Virus record (IMG/VR): IMGVR_UViG_3300011113_000590
Location: 1 to 51,295 of that record
DNA length: 51,295 bases
Reading direction: 5' to 3' (one strand)
From: a virus
Below, one piece after another: positions 32,235 to 40,500 of the stretch (position 1 is the stretch's first letter; every line of letters starts with the position of its first letter). The notes beneath the pieces were generated by a model. It searched no databases, was not told where the DNA came from, and worked only from the letters and a program-made list of their open reading frames with translations. The translations under genes and the position numbers were made by a program.

Positions 32235-32573
32235 TTACTTATTCCACTTTACTTCGATGCGTGGAAGATTATTTGCTAGTTGCCAAGTGCCTTGAATGCC
32301 TAGTACCAAACCACAAGAAAGCAAAAACACAACAATCAATTCGGCTACGGTCAAATTACGACGTACGTAGACAACTCGATCAGGGGTGGAGGCAGGCTTA
32401 GGGGCGGGACGTACGGGAACAGAAGCACTTTGATTTAATGTTGCTTGAATAGCTTGCGCACGAGCCTGTGCCTTGAGTTGCTCCAAAAGTTCTGGAGAGA
32501 TGTATCCTTCAGGAACTTGAGGAGCCTGGGGAGGGGTACTGGCAGGAACTTGATTTTCTTTCATGGGTAACAA
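32235..32573 (-). CDS. Single-pass membrane protein with Pro-rich N-terminus
   Basis: The 112 residues have a Pro/Ala/Gln-rich N-terminus, a helical Gln/Ala region (SPELLEQLKAQARAQAIQAT), a basic patch (VVYVRRNL) and one transmembrane helix at about residues 77-95 (AELIVVFLLSCGLVLGIQG) close to the C-terminus. Start may be the fourth codon (ATG 32564). It resembles spanin- or virion-membrane-type proteins in layout only. It is the first gene of the fibre transcript, next to a divergent gap. Confidence 0.6.
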   Translation of the reverse strand: MLPMKENQVPASTPPQAPQVPEGYISPELLEQLKAQARAQAIQATLNQSASVPVRPAPKPASTPDRVVYVRRNLTVAELIVVFLLSCGLVLGIQGTWQLANNLPRIEVKWNK

Positions 32574-32617
32574 TTTGTTTGTTTTAAAGCTAGCATAAAA
32601 AAAGAAATATTGACACC

Positions 32618-33025
32618 ATGCAATACGGACTAAGAAAAAGCCTTGAGGATATTGCGGTCGAACTAAAGGGCATCAAGACCATCCTTGGTTCTATGTGGCA
32701 TTCTCGCTACAAAACAGAAGAAACGGATAGGATGAACCCAGAGCTTTACGCTGATGAATACATATCAACAGAGGAATGTGCTAAACGATTAAATGTATCT
32801 GATCAAACCATCCGAAATTGGATTAGTAAATCTAAGCAAAACAAAGGCCAAGGATGGGTTGAAGGTATACACTATATTAATATTTGCCCACGTGCCAGTG
32901 GCAAAGCTGTTATCAGAATTCCGTGGCATGAGCTGGTGCGTTCCTTTGCCAAAGATCGGTCTGTGGAACCAAGTGATCTAAGGAATCGAACAATGTATAA
33001 CAACAGTATTAGCGCACATCTATAA
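32618..33025 (+). CDS. DNA-binding protein with excisionase/MerR-type HTH
   Basis: The 135 residues have a helical N-terminus (RKSLEDIAVELKGIKTIL) that could form a coiled coil, then a winged-HTH-like part: DEYISTEECAKRLNVSDQTI, RNWISKSKQ and IRIPWHELVRSF. This is the style of excisionase or terminase-small-subunit-like DNA binders. It opens a plus-strand run facing away from the fibre operon, so a regulatory role is plausible. Confidence 0.65.
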   Translation: MQYGLRKSLEDIAVELKGIKTILGSMWHSRYKTEETDRMNPELYADEYISTEECAKRLNVSDQTIRNWISKSKQNKGQGWVEGIHYINICPRASGKAVIRIPWHELVRSFAKDRSVEPSDLRNRTMYNNSISAHL

Positions 33026-33026
33026 T

Positions 33027-33485
33027 ATGTCTCATTTAATACAAGACCTAGACGTAACCACGGTTACTCTTGAGAACTATTCTCAACTGCTCCCTAGTAT
33101 TATTGCTAAGCAGGTTGAGCATTTTTTGCCTCCCTTTGGATCGTTTGATAATGAATGCCTCCAGCGTTACCTAATGAACATTCGTGATTACGAAGAGGAA
33201 GACGCCAACTCAAGCATGACCCTGGCCAATAGATTGCGGTTAGCATTTGCTGACATGACACCAGATACAATCTGTGGTAGATTTCCGCAAGCAGAATTGT
33301 CTCTTAAAAGAAGGTTGCGATGTGTAGCCGAGTATTTGATCCGTGCCAAAGAATTCAATAAGCTAAAAGATGAAAATGGAACCCTGGTAAAAAAACGTGG
33401 AATAATCGGTAAAATGGTCTGTGTCTACCAGCCGCTCCCTAAACTTCTTGAATCACTTGAAAAACAAGGATTTATCAAACCATGA
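33027..33485 (+). CDS. Hypothetical protein
   Basis: The 152 residues are helical with acidic and basic stretches and no recognised motif (EHFLPPFGSFDNECLQRYL, SLKRRLRCVAEYLIRAKEF). It starts 1 nt after the preceding stop and overlaps the next gene by 4 nt, so it belongs to the same transcript as the HTH protein and dCTP deaminase. Confidence 0.68.
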   Translation: MSHLIQDLDVTTVTLENYSQLLPSIIAKQVEHFLPPFGSFDNECLQRYLMNIRDYEEEDANSSMTLANRLRLAFADMTPDTICGRFPQAELSLKRRLRCVAEYLIRAKEFNKLKDENGTLVKKRGIIGKMVCVYQPLPKLLESLEKQGFIKP

Positions 33486-33865
33486 CAAAACGTGAAGAGC
33501 TTCTGGCTACACTGTTAAACAAAGACTACTCTCCAGAAAAAGCAAAAATTCTAGATGCAACCGTACGTTTTATTCTTGGTGACATGGGTAAAATGTATAT
33601 TGAATTCTGGGATAAAGAAGGTCCTGGGATCATGATCTTTCAACCAATGTTGAAAGACAAAAGCATGTTCTATTGGACACTGGCAGAATTGCATTCAGCG
33701 CAAGAAGAGTGTGAAGAAAACAATAATGACGACCTTGCCGAGAGTTTTCGCAGGATATTATCTGCTGCTCAAAAAATTGATCCAACGGAAAAGGCTGGAT
33801 ACATTATTTGCGATAATGACGGCTTGCGTTATTTTGAAATTAATTACAATCAGATGACAGAGTAA
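33482..33865 (+). CDS. Hypothetical acidic protein
   Basis: The 127 residues are acidic and mixed alpha/beta (AKILDATVRFILGDM, GKMYIEFWDKEGPGIMIFQP). Coupled at both ends: ATGA with the gene before, TAATG with the gene after. No family recognised. Confidence 0.65.
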   Translation: MTKREELLATLLNKDYSPEKAKILDATVRFILGDMGKMYIEFWDKEGPGIMIFQPMLKDKSMFYWTLAELHSAQEECEENNNDDLAESFRRILSAAQKIDPTEKAGYIICDNDGLRYFEINYNQMTE

Positions 33866-34449
33866 TGGCAATCCTTCGTCCTTTACGCAAAGAAGATCAA
33901 GAGCTGATCACTAACCCTGACTTAATATCTGCAGCGTATGCCTTGTTGGGAGAGATTGATTTAGATGTTGCCAGCTCTAAGGTAGCAAACAGTTATATAG
34001 AAGCTTTGAATTATTACACGCCTCAAGATGATGGCTTAAATAATATTGAATGGTTTGGCAAAGTTTATTTATTTCCACCAAGTGGTACATATTACTTTGA
34101 TAAAAGACTTGATAAATGGAAGATGACACGGTCCAATGCCACTGCAATTACGTCATCTCATGCAGTGTGGTTCCAAAGGCTATACCGTGCTTGGTGGAAT
34201 AACGAAATTGAGCAAGGTTTGTATTTTACAAACTGCCCTGACATGATTCGGTACGAACAAAAAATCTTTGATTTTCCTATCTGCATTCTTAAAACTGCTC
34301 CTGATTTAATTAAGAATTCAAGTGAAGGTATTACAAAACATCGCACCTGTACGTCTATGGTTGTCTACTTACAACCCAAAGATAACCCTGGAGGAGCGAC
34401 TCAAAAATTTATAGACATTTATGAAGAAAAAGGGCGAATCGTCTGTTGA
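33865..34449 (+). CDS. Phage Dam-like N6-adenine methyltransferase fold with lost catalytic motif
   Basis: The first 80 residues follow the phage Dam/N6-adenine-methyltransferase family: ALLGEIDLDVASSKVAN (D32, D34, N42), YYTPQDDGL and WFGKVYLFPP. In active members the last block is WxNPPY; here the sequence is LFPPSG, so the catalytic Asn (now F70) and Tyr (now S73) are replaced. The rest (HAVWFQRLYRAWWNNEIEQG and later) still follows the family. It may bind DNA or SAM without methylating. It starts in the stop of the preceding gene. Confidence 0.58.
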   Translation: MAILRPLRKEDQELITNPDLISAAYALLGEIDLDVASSKVANSYIEALNYYTPQDDGLNNIEWFGKVYLFPPSGTYYFDKRLDKWKMTRSNATAITSSHAVWFQRLYRAWWNNEIEQGLYFTNCPDMIRYEQKIFDFPICILKTAPDLIKNSSEGITKHRTCTSMVVYLQPKDNPGGATQKFIDIYEEKGRIVC

Positions 34450-34481
34450 TAAGCTACACTACGTAAGATTGAGCACCTCAG

Positions 34482-35069
34482 ATGGGCCTTCTTTGCGACC
34501 GGGAAATTAAAGATCTTGCCTTGAATCATGGCATGATTGAGCCGTTTGTGGATCATATTGTAAGAGAAGAGGACGGCAGGCGGCTACTCAGTTATGGCCT
34601 AGGTTCTTACGGATATGACATACGTCTATCTCCAATGCAGTGCTTAGTCTTTGGACGCATTGACGTTGGTGAAACTGACCCAAAGAATTTTAATCAAGAA
34701 ATTTTACGTCCTTTCGAATTACTAGAAGACGAAAGAGGTAAGTATTTCTTGATTCCTCCCTATGGCTATTGCTTGGCAGTAGCAGAAGAACGCATTGCTC
34801 TTCCAGAGGACGTTACTGTTATTGCAATGGGAAAAAGCACATATGCCCGCTCGGGAATTATTACAAATATTACTCCGGCAGAAGCGTGTTGGGAAGGACA
34901 CTTGACCCTTGAAATCAGTAATGCAACACCTTTGTTTAATCGTATTTATGCAAATGAAGGTATCATTCAACTGATGTTCTTCAGGGGAAATCCTTGCAGC
35001 ACAACCTATGAAGATCGCAAGGGCAAGTACCAGGATCAACCCAAAGAAATTGTTACGTGCAGGGTATGA
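34482..35069 (+). CDS. dcd: dCTP deaminase
   Basis: The 195 residues match trimeric dCTP deaminases: SYGLGSYGYDIRLS, MGKSTYARSGI (S119, R123), and ACWEGHLTLEISNATPL with catalytic E144. The enzyme turns dCTP into dUTP (or dUMP if bifunctional) for thymidylate supply, supporting phage DNA synthesis. No dUTPase or thymidylate synthase is seen in the window. Its TGA overlaps the start of the next small gene. Confidence 0.93.
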   Translation: MGLLCDREIKDLALNHGMIEPFVDHIVREEDGRRLLSYGLGSYGYDIRLSPMQCLVFGRIDVGETDPKNFNQEILRPFELLEDERGKYFLIPPYGYCLAVAEERIALPEDVTVIAMGKSTYARSGIITNITPAEACWEGHLTLEISNATPLFNRIYANEGIIQLMFFRGNPCSTTYEDRKGKYQDQPKEIVTCRV

Positions 35070-35284
35070 AATCAGATGCACATGACATAGATCAGCGATT
35101 AAAGATATTACAGGTTATTACTAAAGCTGTGGTGCACCAGGAAAATGATCTTTTGGTGTCCGCACTTTCAACTTATCGGACTGATAATGTCCAATGGGTA
35201 TTAAATATAATACAAGAACTATTCCACGAGTTTCAAGATGCTTTAGAGCTGCAAGACTATGGTCACTACTTAGACGAAGGGTAA
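35066..35284 (+). CDS. Small helical hypothetical protein
   Basis: ATG 35066 overlaps the dCTP deaminase stop (ATGA), giving 72 residues. It is helical and acidic (IDQRLKILQVITKAVVHQEN, IIQELFHEFQDALEL). It converges with the minus-strand gene ending at 35270. Not recognised; it could be a partner protein of the deaminase. Confidence 0.58.
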   Translation: MKSDAHDIDQRLKILQVITKAVVHQENDLLVSALSTYRTDNVQWVLNIIQELFHEFQDALELQDYGHYLDEG

Positions 35285-35641
35285 GCCATACATACTCTTG
35301 GGCTTGGCTGAATATTGAGTACTGCCTACAGGAGAAAAAACTTCACCTTGGTCTGCACCAGTTGCTTGCCTAATCTCTGCATTTTGTTTAAATTTACCGG
35401 CTGACTTTGCTGCCGCCATAAATTTTTGTACTCTTTCTTGTTGTCTTGTATTACTAGTGTTGGCGCGGCCAGCTGTTTGTTGCTCGTTTGTATCAAGGTG
35501 TCGTGTGTCAACGCCGTAAGCATGTCCTGGATGAAGATCTGAAGTATCTCCAGCAGATGTCCCAGCATCTATCGAGGGGTCGTATCCATCAGGGATATAC
35601 CCTCTTGGTGAATCTTTGCGTGGCTCGTAGAATCGTCCCAT
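35270..35641 (-). CDS. Hypothetical polar protein, likely virion-associated
   Basis: ATG at 35641 (minus) is preferred to 35716, because the longer form overlaps the plus-strand start at 35673 and adds an unlike hydrophobic N-terminus. The 123 residues are polar and low-complexity (RFYEPRKDSPRGYIPDGYDP, QQTAGRANTSNTRQQERV), as in disordered virion proteins. Isolated minus-strand gene among plus-strand genes. Function unknown. Confidence 0.5.
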   Translation of the reverse strand: MGRFYEPRKDSPRGYIPDGYDPSIDAGTSAGDTSDLHPGHAYGVDTRHLDTNEQQTAGRANTSNTRQQERVQKFMAAAKSAGKFKQNAEIRQATGADQGEVFSPVGSTQYSAKPKSMYGLPFV

Positions 35642-35672
35642 GTTAATATTGTAATCGAAGAGATTTAAACAA

Positions 35673-36071
35673 ATGCATAACGCAATAAATGCCGACGATT
35701 TCTTAAATGAATTCATGCAACGTGGTATTCCTATTCATGATGAAGTCGGCCGTCGCTGCTTAACTGAATGCGACTTTGGTGCTGAATTAGATAATGAAGA
35801 GAATGACGTTCCTCTTTATGATCAGTATAATAGGGGCATGGTGGCTACCCAAGCTGACCGCCCACGTTTGAATCTTGCTCTAGAGGGAAACCAATGCGCT
35901 GCCAACTCAATGACGGAAGGGAACCGACCGGGAGTTACGGGTTACATTCCGAGTGTGGAAGAAGGTATGGAGATGGGTGCCATGCCACTGGGGAAAGGAG
36001 CAGTAGTACTGGACCTGGATCAGATTCCAGCGAGGGAAAAGAAATTGGCGGCGATGCGGCGCGGAATGTAG
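35673..36071 (+). CDS. Hypothetical protein overlapping the DUF3310 gene
   Basis: The 132 residues start MHNAINADDFLNEFMQRGIP and end in a helical basic segment (AREKKLAAMRRGM). The middle is polar (PRLNLALEGNQCAANSM). It shares 178 nt with the next gene in another frame. Both frames are open and the second has its own ribosome site, so both are listed. No family recognised. Confidence 0.58.
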   Translation: MHNAINADDFLNEFMQRGIPIHDEVGRRCLTECDFGAELDNEENDVPLYDQYNRGMVATQADRPRLNLALEGNQCAANSMTEGNRPGVTGYIPSVEEGMEMGAMPLGKGAVVLDLDQIPAREKKLAAMRRGM

Positions 36072-36268
36072 TTGATGTAGTTAATCACCCTCCTCACTAC
36101 ACCCAGGGGGGTGTTGAATGTATTGAGGCTATACAAGCTGCGTTAACGCCTGAAGAGTTTCGTGGATATTGCAAAGGAAATTCCATGAAATATATCTGGC
36201 GCGAACGCATGAAGGGCCAAACTGAATCCTTGGAGAAAGCAGCTTGGTACTTAGGGCGTCTTACTTAA
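35894..36268 (+). CDS. DUF3310-family protein
   Basis: Residues about 60-124 are a clear DUF3310 domain: VVNHPPHYTQGGVECIEAI, ALTPEEFRGYCKGN, MKYIWRER and KAAWYLGRL. DUF3310 is common in phages and sometimes annotated as a nucleotide-kinase relative. ATG 35894 has AGAGGG ending about 6 nt before it, so the polar Gly/Ser-rich N-terminus overlapping the preceding gene for 178 nt is probably translated. No closer start codon exists. A frameshift fusion of the two genes is the alternative. It abuts the minus-strand gene at 36265. Confidence 0.75.
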   Translation: MRCQLNDGREPTGSYGLHSECGRRYGDGCHATGERSSSTGPGSDSSEGKEIGGDAARNVVDVVNHPPHYTQGGVECIEAIQAALTPEEFRGYCKGNSMKYIWRERMKGQTESLEKAAWYLGRLT

Positions 36269-36576
36269 AAAGGCAAAAGGGTATCATCGTCGTCTTCATT
36301 ATCTTCGTCTTCGTCGTAGCCATACATCTGGGCTAGTTCTTCTAGCTCTAGTTCAGAAGATAAATCGAATTCAATATTGACACCTTCTTCTACCAGGATA
36401 TCTTTAATAGCTGTAATTTCTATTAAACGTTGGTTGTAAAGATTCAACAGAGATCTATATAGCTGATCCCAAGTCATTTCTGCAGCCTGAAGCTCTGCTT
36501 TACGCATGGCAAATTTAAACTCCAGGGGGAGGTCTAGTCCCTGGGGTTCAGCTGAGGGTTCCATCAGAAATTCCAT
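36265..36576 (-). CDS. NblA-like (phycobilisome degradation) protein, probable
   Basis: The central part, about residues 14-66, follows the short NblA fold: LDLPLEFKFAMRKAELQA, then MTWDQLYRSLLNLYNQRLIE and AIKDIL. NblA has the order LxLExxF...(L/M)S..Q...LL.LY.Q.(M/L)..E..YK.LL. NblA brings Clp protease to phycobilisomes, and nblA occurs in some freshwater cyanophages. The C-terminus here is a long acidic tail (YGYDEDEDNEDDDDTLLPF) that host NblA lacks. Another two-helix phage protein is possible, so function is inferred. Confidence 0.48.
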   Translation of the reverse strand: MEFLMEPSAEPQGLDLPLEFKFAMRKAELQAAEMTWDQLYRSLLNLYNQRLIEITAIKDILVEEGVNIEFDLSSELELEELAQMYGYDEDEDNEDDDDTLLPF

Positions 36577-36601
36577 GTCTTACCTGTACCTATTCTAAAG
36601 C

Positions 36602-37270
36602 TTATACCATAATTTCACCCTGCTGCAATTTTGGCAACTTGAAATCATTTATAAATTCAGCAAGGATCATAGGATGAATTGCCGCCTCTAAACGTTTAAT
36701 AGCTCTGCTTTGCACAGGTGAATGATCATACCGCTCAAAAGCATTCAACAAAAGCTGACCGCCAAATCCTGGCACACCATCTTGAGAGCCAATTAAGAAA
36801 AGATTAATTTCTTCTCGCCTTCTATAAATAAGGCTGCTTACGACTTGATGATCTTGGTCAAAGACCCAGCGATACATTTCCTCTGCTACAATTTCCCGAT
36901 CTTCATTTTCTATTGCATCCAGGATATCGCTGTAAAGAAACGGCTCCCAGCCAATGGAATGAATAAAAGAAATCAAAGCTTCTTCCATGTGGGTGTTAAG
37001 TCCTGTTATTTCTTTAGCAAGAGATTTTTTAATTTCTTCTATTTCGTAATACAAGTATTCTTTTGCTTTTTCATATGTACATAACTGGCCTCGGCCAACA
37101 GGTTCTCCATTGGGATAGTACTGGCTACCAAATCCAATAGTGTATGGAGCTGTACCAGTGGAGGGATCAGGAAAAGATTTTTCATTGAACCCTTCATATT
37201 TCACGATGAGATCAATGCCAGTAGGTAGATCTTGCACGATGTAGGTAAGCACGGTACCACCATCATACAT
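36602..37270 (-). CDS. GH24-type lysozyme (endolysin)
   Basis: The 222 residues show the phage lysozyme catalytic triad layout: IVKYEGFNEKSFPDP (E26, D35) and PYTIGFGSQYY (T44), as in T4 lysozyme (Glu-Asp-Thr), with a few extra residues between D and T. ALISFIHSIGW is the later family helix, and EMYRWVFDQDHQVVSSLIYR, RREEINLFLIG matches the RR..E..L end. No signal peptide, so it needs a holin. The main lysis candidate, besides the GH73-C39 enzyme. Confidence 0.82.
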   Translation of the reverse strand: MYDGGTVLTYIVQDLPTGIDLIVKYEGFNEKSFPDPSTGTAPYTIGFGSQYYPNGEPVGRGQLCTYEKAKEYLYYEIEEIKKSLAKEITGLNTHMEEALISFIHSIGWEPFLYSDILDAIENEDREIVAEEMYRWVFDQDHQVVSSLIYRRREEINLFLIGSQDGVPGFGGQLLLNAFERYDHSPVQSRAIKRLEAAIHPMILAEFINDFKLPKLQQGEIMV

Positions 37271-37298
37271 AAGTAATTTAAATTGCGTTAGTTTTTAT

Positions 37299-37586
37299 TT
37301 ACCAAAGCCGAGAGCATGCCCAGTATTTAGGTGTGTTTTTATCCATGGGTTTATCACATCCCATCCGTGCCCTAAAGTTGGTTCTGCGATCTTTGTCGTG
37401 ATGCTGAGTATAGTCTTGATAGCCCCTGCGTCCGTACCTTACAATTTTTTGTTCTCCGTCATAGCAAGATTTAACAACCCATTTATGGGTATCCCCAGCT
37501 GGTGCCCTCTGGGGTTTATTGCATTGCATGCTTTCTTTTTTGTATCTACCAGCGGCACTTGCTGCCTTTCGATGTTGTTCAGACAT
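37299..37586 (-). CDS. Conserved small basic phage protein (DUF5754-like)
   Basis: The 95 residues contain HKWVVKSCYDGEQKIVRYG, RRTNFRARMGCDKPMDKNTP and KYWACSRLW. This Cys/Trp pattern is conserved across many phages and is commonly seen near virion genes, but its role is not known. The stop of the 1072-residue gene lies at its start (overlap of one base), so the two are coupled. Confidence 0.72.
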   Translation of the reverse strand: MSEQHRKAASAAGRYKKESMQCNKPQRAPAGDTHKWVVKSCYDGEQKIVRYGRRGYQDYTQHHDKDRRTNFRARMGCDKPMDKNTPKYWACSRLW

Positions 37587-40500
37587 TATTTTTTAAGGAG
37601 TGAGGTGAAATCACTAAGGAAAGAATCCGGTGTTGTGGTTGACGAGCTATCTTCTTCATCATCTAATCCTATTTTAAAGTAACTATCCGTTTTAACAGGT
37701 ATCTCTTTTGCTGGAGGTTCGGTAAGACTTTGAATTTTACTCAGAGTTGCTATTGGATCCTTAGCATCAAACGCCAAGTCAAGCTTAGGCATTTTTCCTT
37801 TAGTAACATCAGTCAGTAATTTAACATCTTCAGGACTGGTATCTGGCATGTAGTCAGCATAAAAAGATTGCTCAGTCCCCGTATATCCTGCTTTTTTAAA
37901 AATATTAAAAAGTTCAGTTTTTTCAGTTGTTGTTTTATCTTCTGGTCTTTCAATGTAACTAATACCAAGTTCTGCTTGTGTTGGTGTTTTTTCTAGCTCT
38001 TGCAAAGTTTTAATGTTCGCTCTTATTGTTTCTGCACTGCCTGTTGTAATGCTATCTGTTATCGATTTTTTGACTTCATCAATAGATGCTGAGTCATCTA
38101 GATCATACTGTTTTAATAACTTAATCCAGCTATCTCTATTTAACAAAGGATCAATACCTTTAAGTAATGAATCTGCAAATTCCTCTGGTTCTACAAAAGA
38201 ACCAAACACACTACCAATTGATTGCGCTTTTGTAGCTACGGGGCTTTCCAGTTTCATCTGCAGTGTAGATGCTGGATCCATTGCAGCATCATAGCCTTTT
38301 CTAATACCAAGAATTTGATAATGTAATTTAGCAAACACATCTTTGTCAGTAAAATCTTTAACATTGTATAGGTAAGCATTTTCAGCCCATGTACCAAGAT
38401 AAGGTAGATTTGAATCAATTAAAGCGTCTGGATTGGTCTTAGCTGTTTCCCAATCTTTAGCAACATTTGTTTTTTGATCACTGTAAAGATTTTGCTTCTG
38501 TGTGGCATATTTATCGTCAGGATTAAAGTAAAAATCAGTATTGAAATTAACATCAAATTTAGTATCCAGATCTCCTTGCATTGCTTGAGCAACACTCTGA
38601 GCATAGTTCTTGACTTCTGTAATTCTATCTGAACTTTGAAACACATTCTTTGTGTCATCTGTAACATTCATATAATCAACAAACTCATCCATAGATTTAG
38701 AATAATCAAACCTAGGCTTTAAATATTCATCAACAAATTGACGAGCAAAGGAAGCTTCTATTTTAACTTCTTCCGGGACCCCTGTATTGTCTTTGTAGGT
38801 TAAAGTTAAATCCCGATTTTTTTGTTTATCTAAATCTTTAACTTGTGTTTCTAAACCTGTCTTTAATAATTTTAGATCTTCGTCTAAGCTCACATTCCCA
38901 ACCTGAAGTCTTGACAATAAGTTTGTACCAGTGGTTCCTTGTGTTTTTAAAAACTTTATTAATTGCTCACTTGTATTGAATCCTGCTTTCTTAGTAAATT
39001 CATCCGTAAATTTTTTATTGGCTGTGCTATAAATTTTGGTTGGGTCTGATTGCAAGGCAGCATTAACAACATCTAAAGTATCTTCTGTAGATTGATATTG
39101 TTTGTAATCAATACCATATTTTTGAGTTAAAGTATCATCAAACCATTTTTGCCAATTATAAGTAGTATTATTTTGTAGGCCAGTAATCTTGCTTAATTGA
39201 GTCTCCAGATCAGTTGTTATATCTGCTTCTGTTTTGTTTTGTGACCTGGCAAGAAAACCACCAACACCTGAGTCTCCGATTATTGAATTAGCAAGTGTTT
39301 TGTTTAGGTCCATAATCTCGGAGAATCCTTCTAAGCCTCGATATACATCTAGCATTTTCTCTTGGCTTTTTGCTTTATTTAGTTCAGTAATAGTCTCTTT
39401 TAATACGTTTTGAGCCAAGGCGCCATATTTTTTTGTGTCTTCTAATTCTTTTGGGCCTAGTATTTTAGAAATCAACGCATTAAAAGAAGGTCCTTGTCCC
39501 AGGGCTGAATCTTTAATCTGTTGTTTTTCTAGATCTGTTGGCTTTTCTAAATAAACATTTGCTTCTTTTGTTTCTTCTGGTGCGTATCCACGTATACCAT
39601 TAGCCTTGCCTTGCGTTGTATAGTGTGCCCTATAGAAGTCTTTTTCATCATTGTTATATCGTTCTGTAATATCAATATTGTCGTCTTTTACAGCTTGCTC
39701 CCATTCAGCTGTTGCCTGAGGAACTTGTGTTTTGTAGTAAGTAATATCTAATTCTTTTAGGCCACCAGGGGACGGTGGCTTGATTCTTGTAGTAGGATCC
39801 CAGGGAGTTAATTTTTCTGTGCGATAAAATAATTTATAACTGTTTTCTATCTGCTCACGTGTTGCTTTGTCAATAGTTCCGTCTGTCTCTAGTCTTCTTA
39901 TTAAATCTCTTTGTGCTGTATATGTACCACTGGTGGTATTGTTTGCAATTGCGAGGACTTGTTCGTAGGCTTGATTTTTTTTAGCATTTGCAATATTTAA
40001 AGCTCGGTTGGCATCATTTGCATTACGAACTCTTGTATTGTAATCTGCATTAACAGCGTTTCTTTGAGTGTTAACCGCATCTTCATTTGCATAATATTCA
40101 AGCAGTTTATAATCATTTTTAGTGGGCTTATAGCCAAGCGCAATGGGTGTTGCATACCCATTCCAAAAAGCTGATGCTTGATTTGTAGGTATTAAACTTT
40201 TTTCTGGTTCGTCAGTTTTGTAATCAGTTTTCTCATCTCCTTTGCGCCATCTTTTTTCAACAGCGTCATAAGTAAGTCCTGGGGGATCAGGAATTGCAGG
40301 AATACTGGTAACAGGTTTTACTGTTATAGGTTTTGTTGTTAAAGGTAATGTCGTACCTGGAACAACAGCAGAAGGTGGTGTTGCTGAAGGAGCTGCTGCA
40401 GGAGCAGGTGGTGTTGCTGAAGGAGCTGCTGCAGGAGCAGGTGGTGTTGCTGAAGGAGCTGCTGCAGGAGCAGGTGGTGTTGCTGAAGGAGCTGCACCGG

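Noticed and set aside
35642-35716. N-terminal extension of the 35270 minus-strand gene
   Set aside because: It would overlap the start of the plus-strand gene at 35673 and adds a hydrophobic segment unlike the rest; ATG 35641 is simpler.
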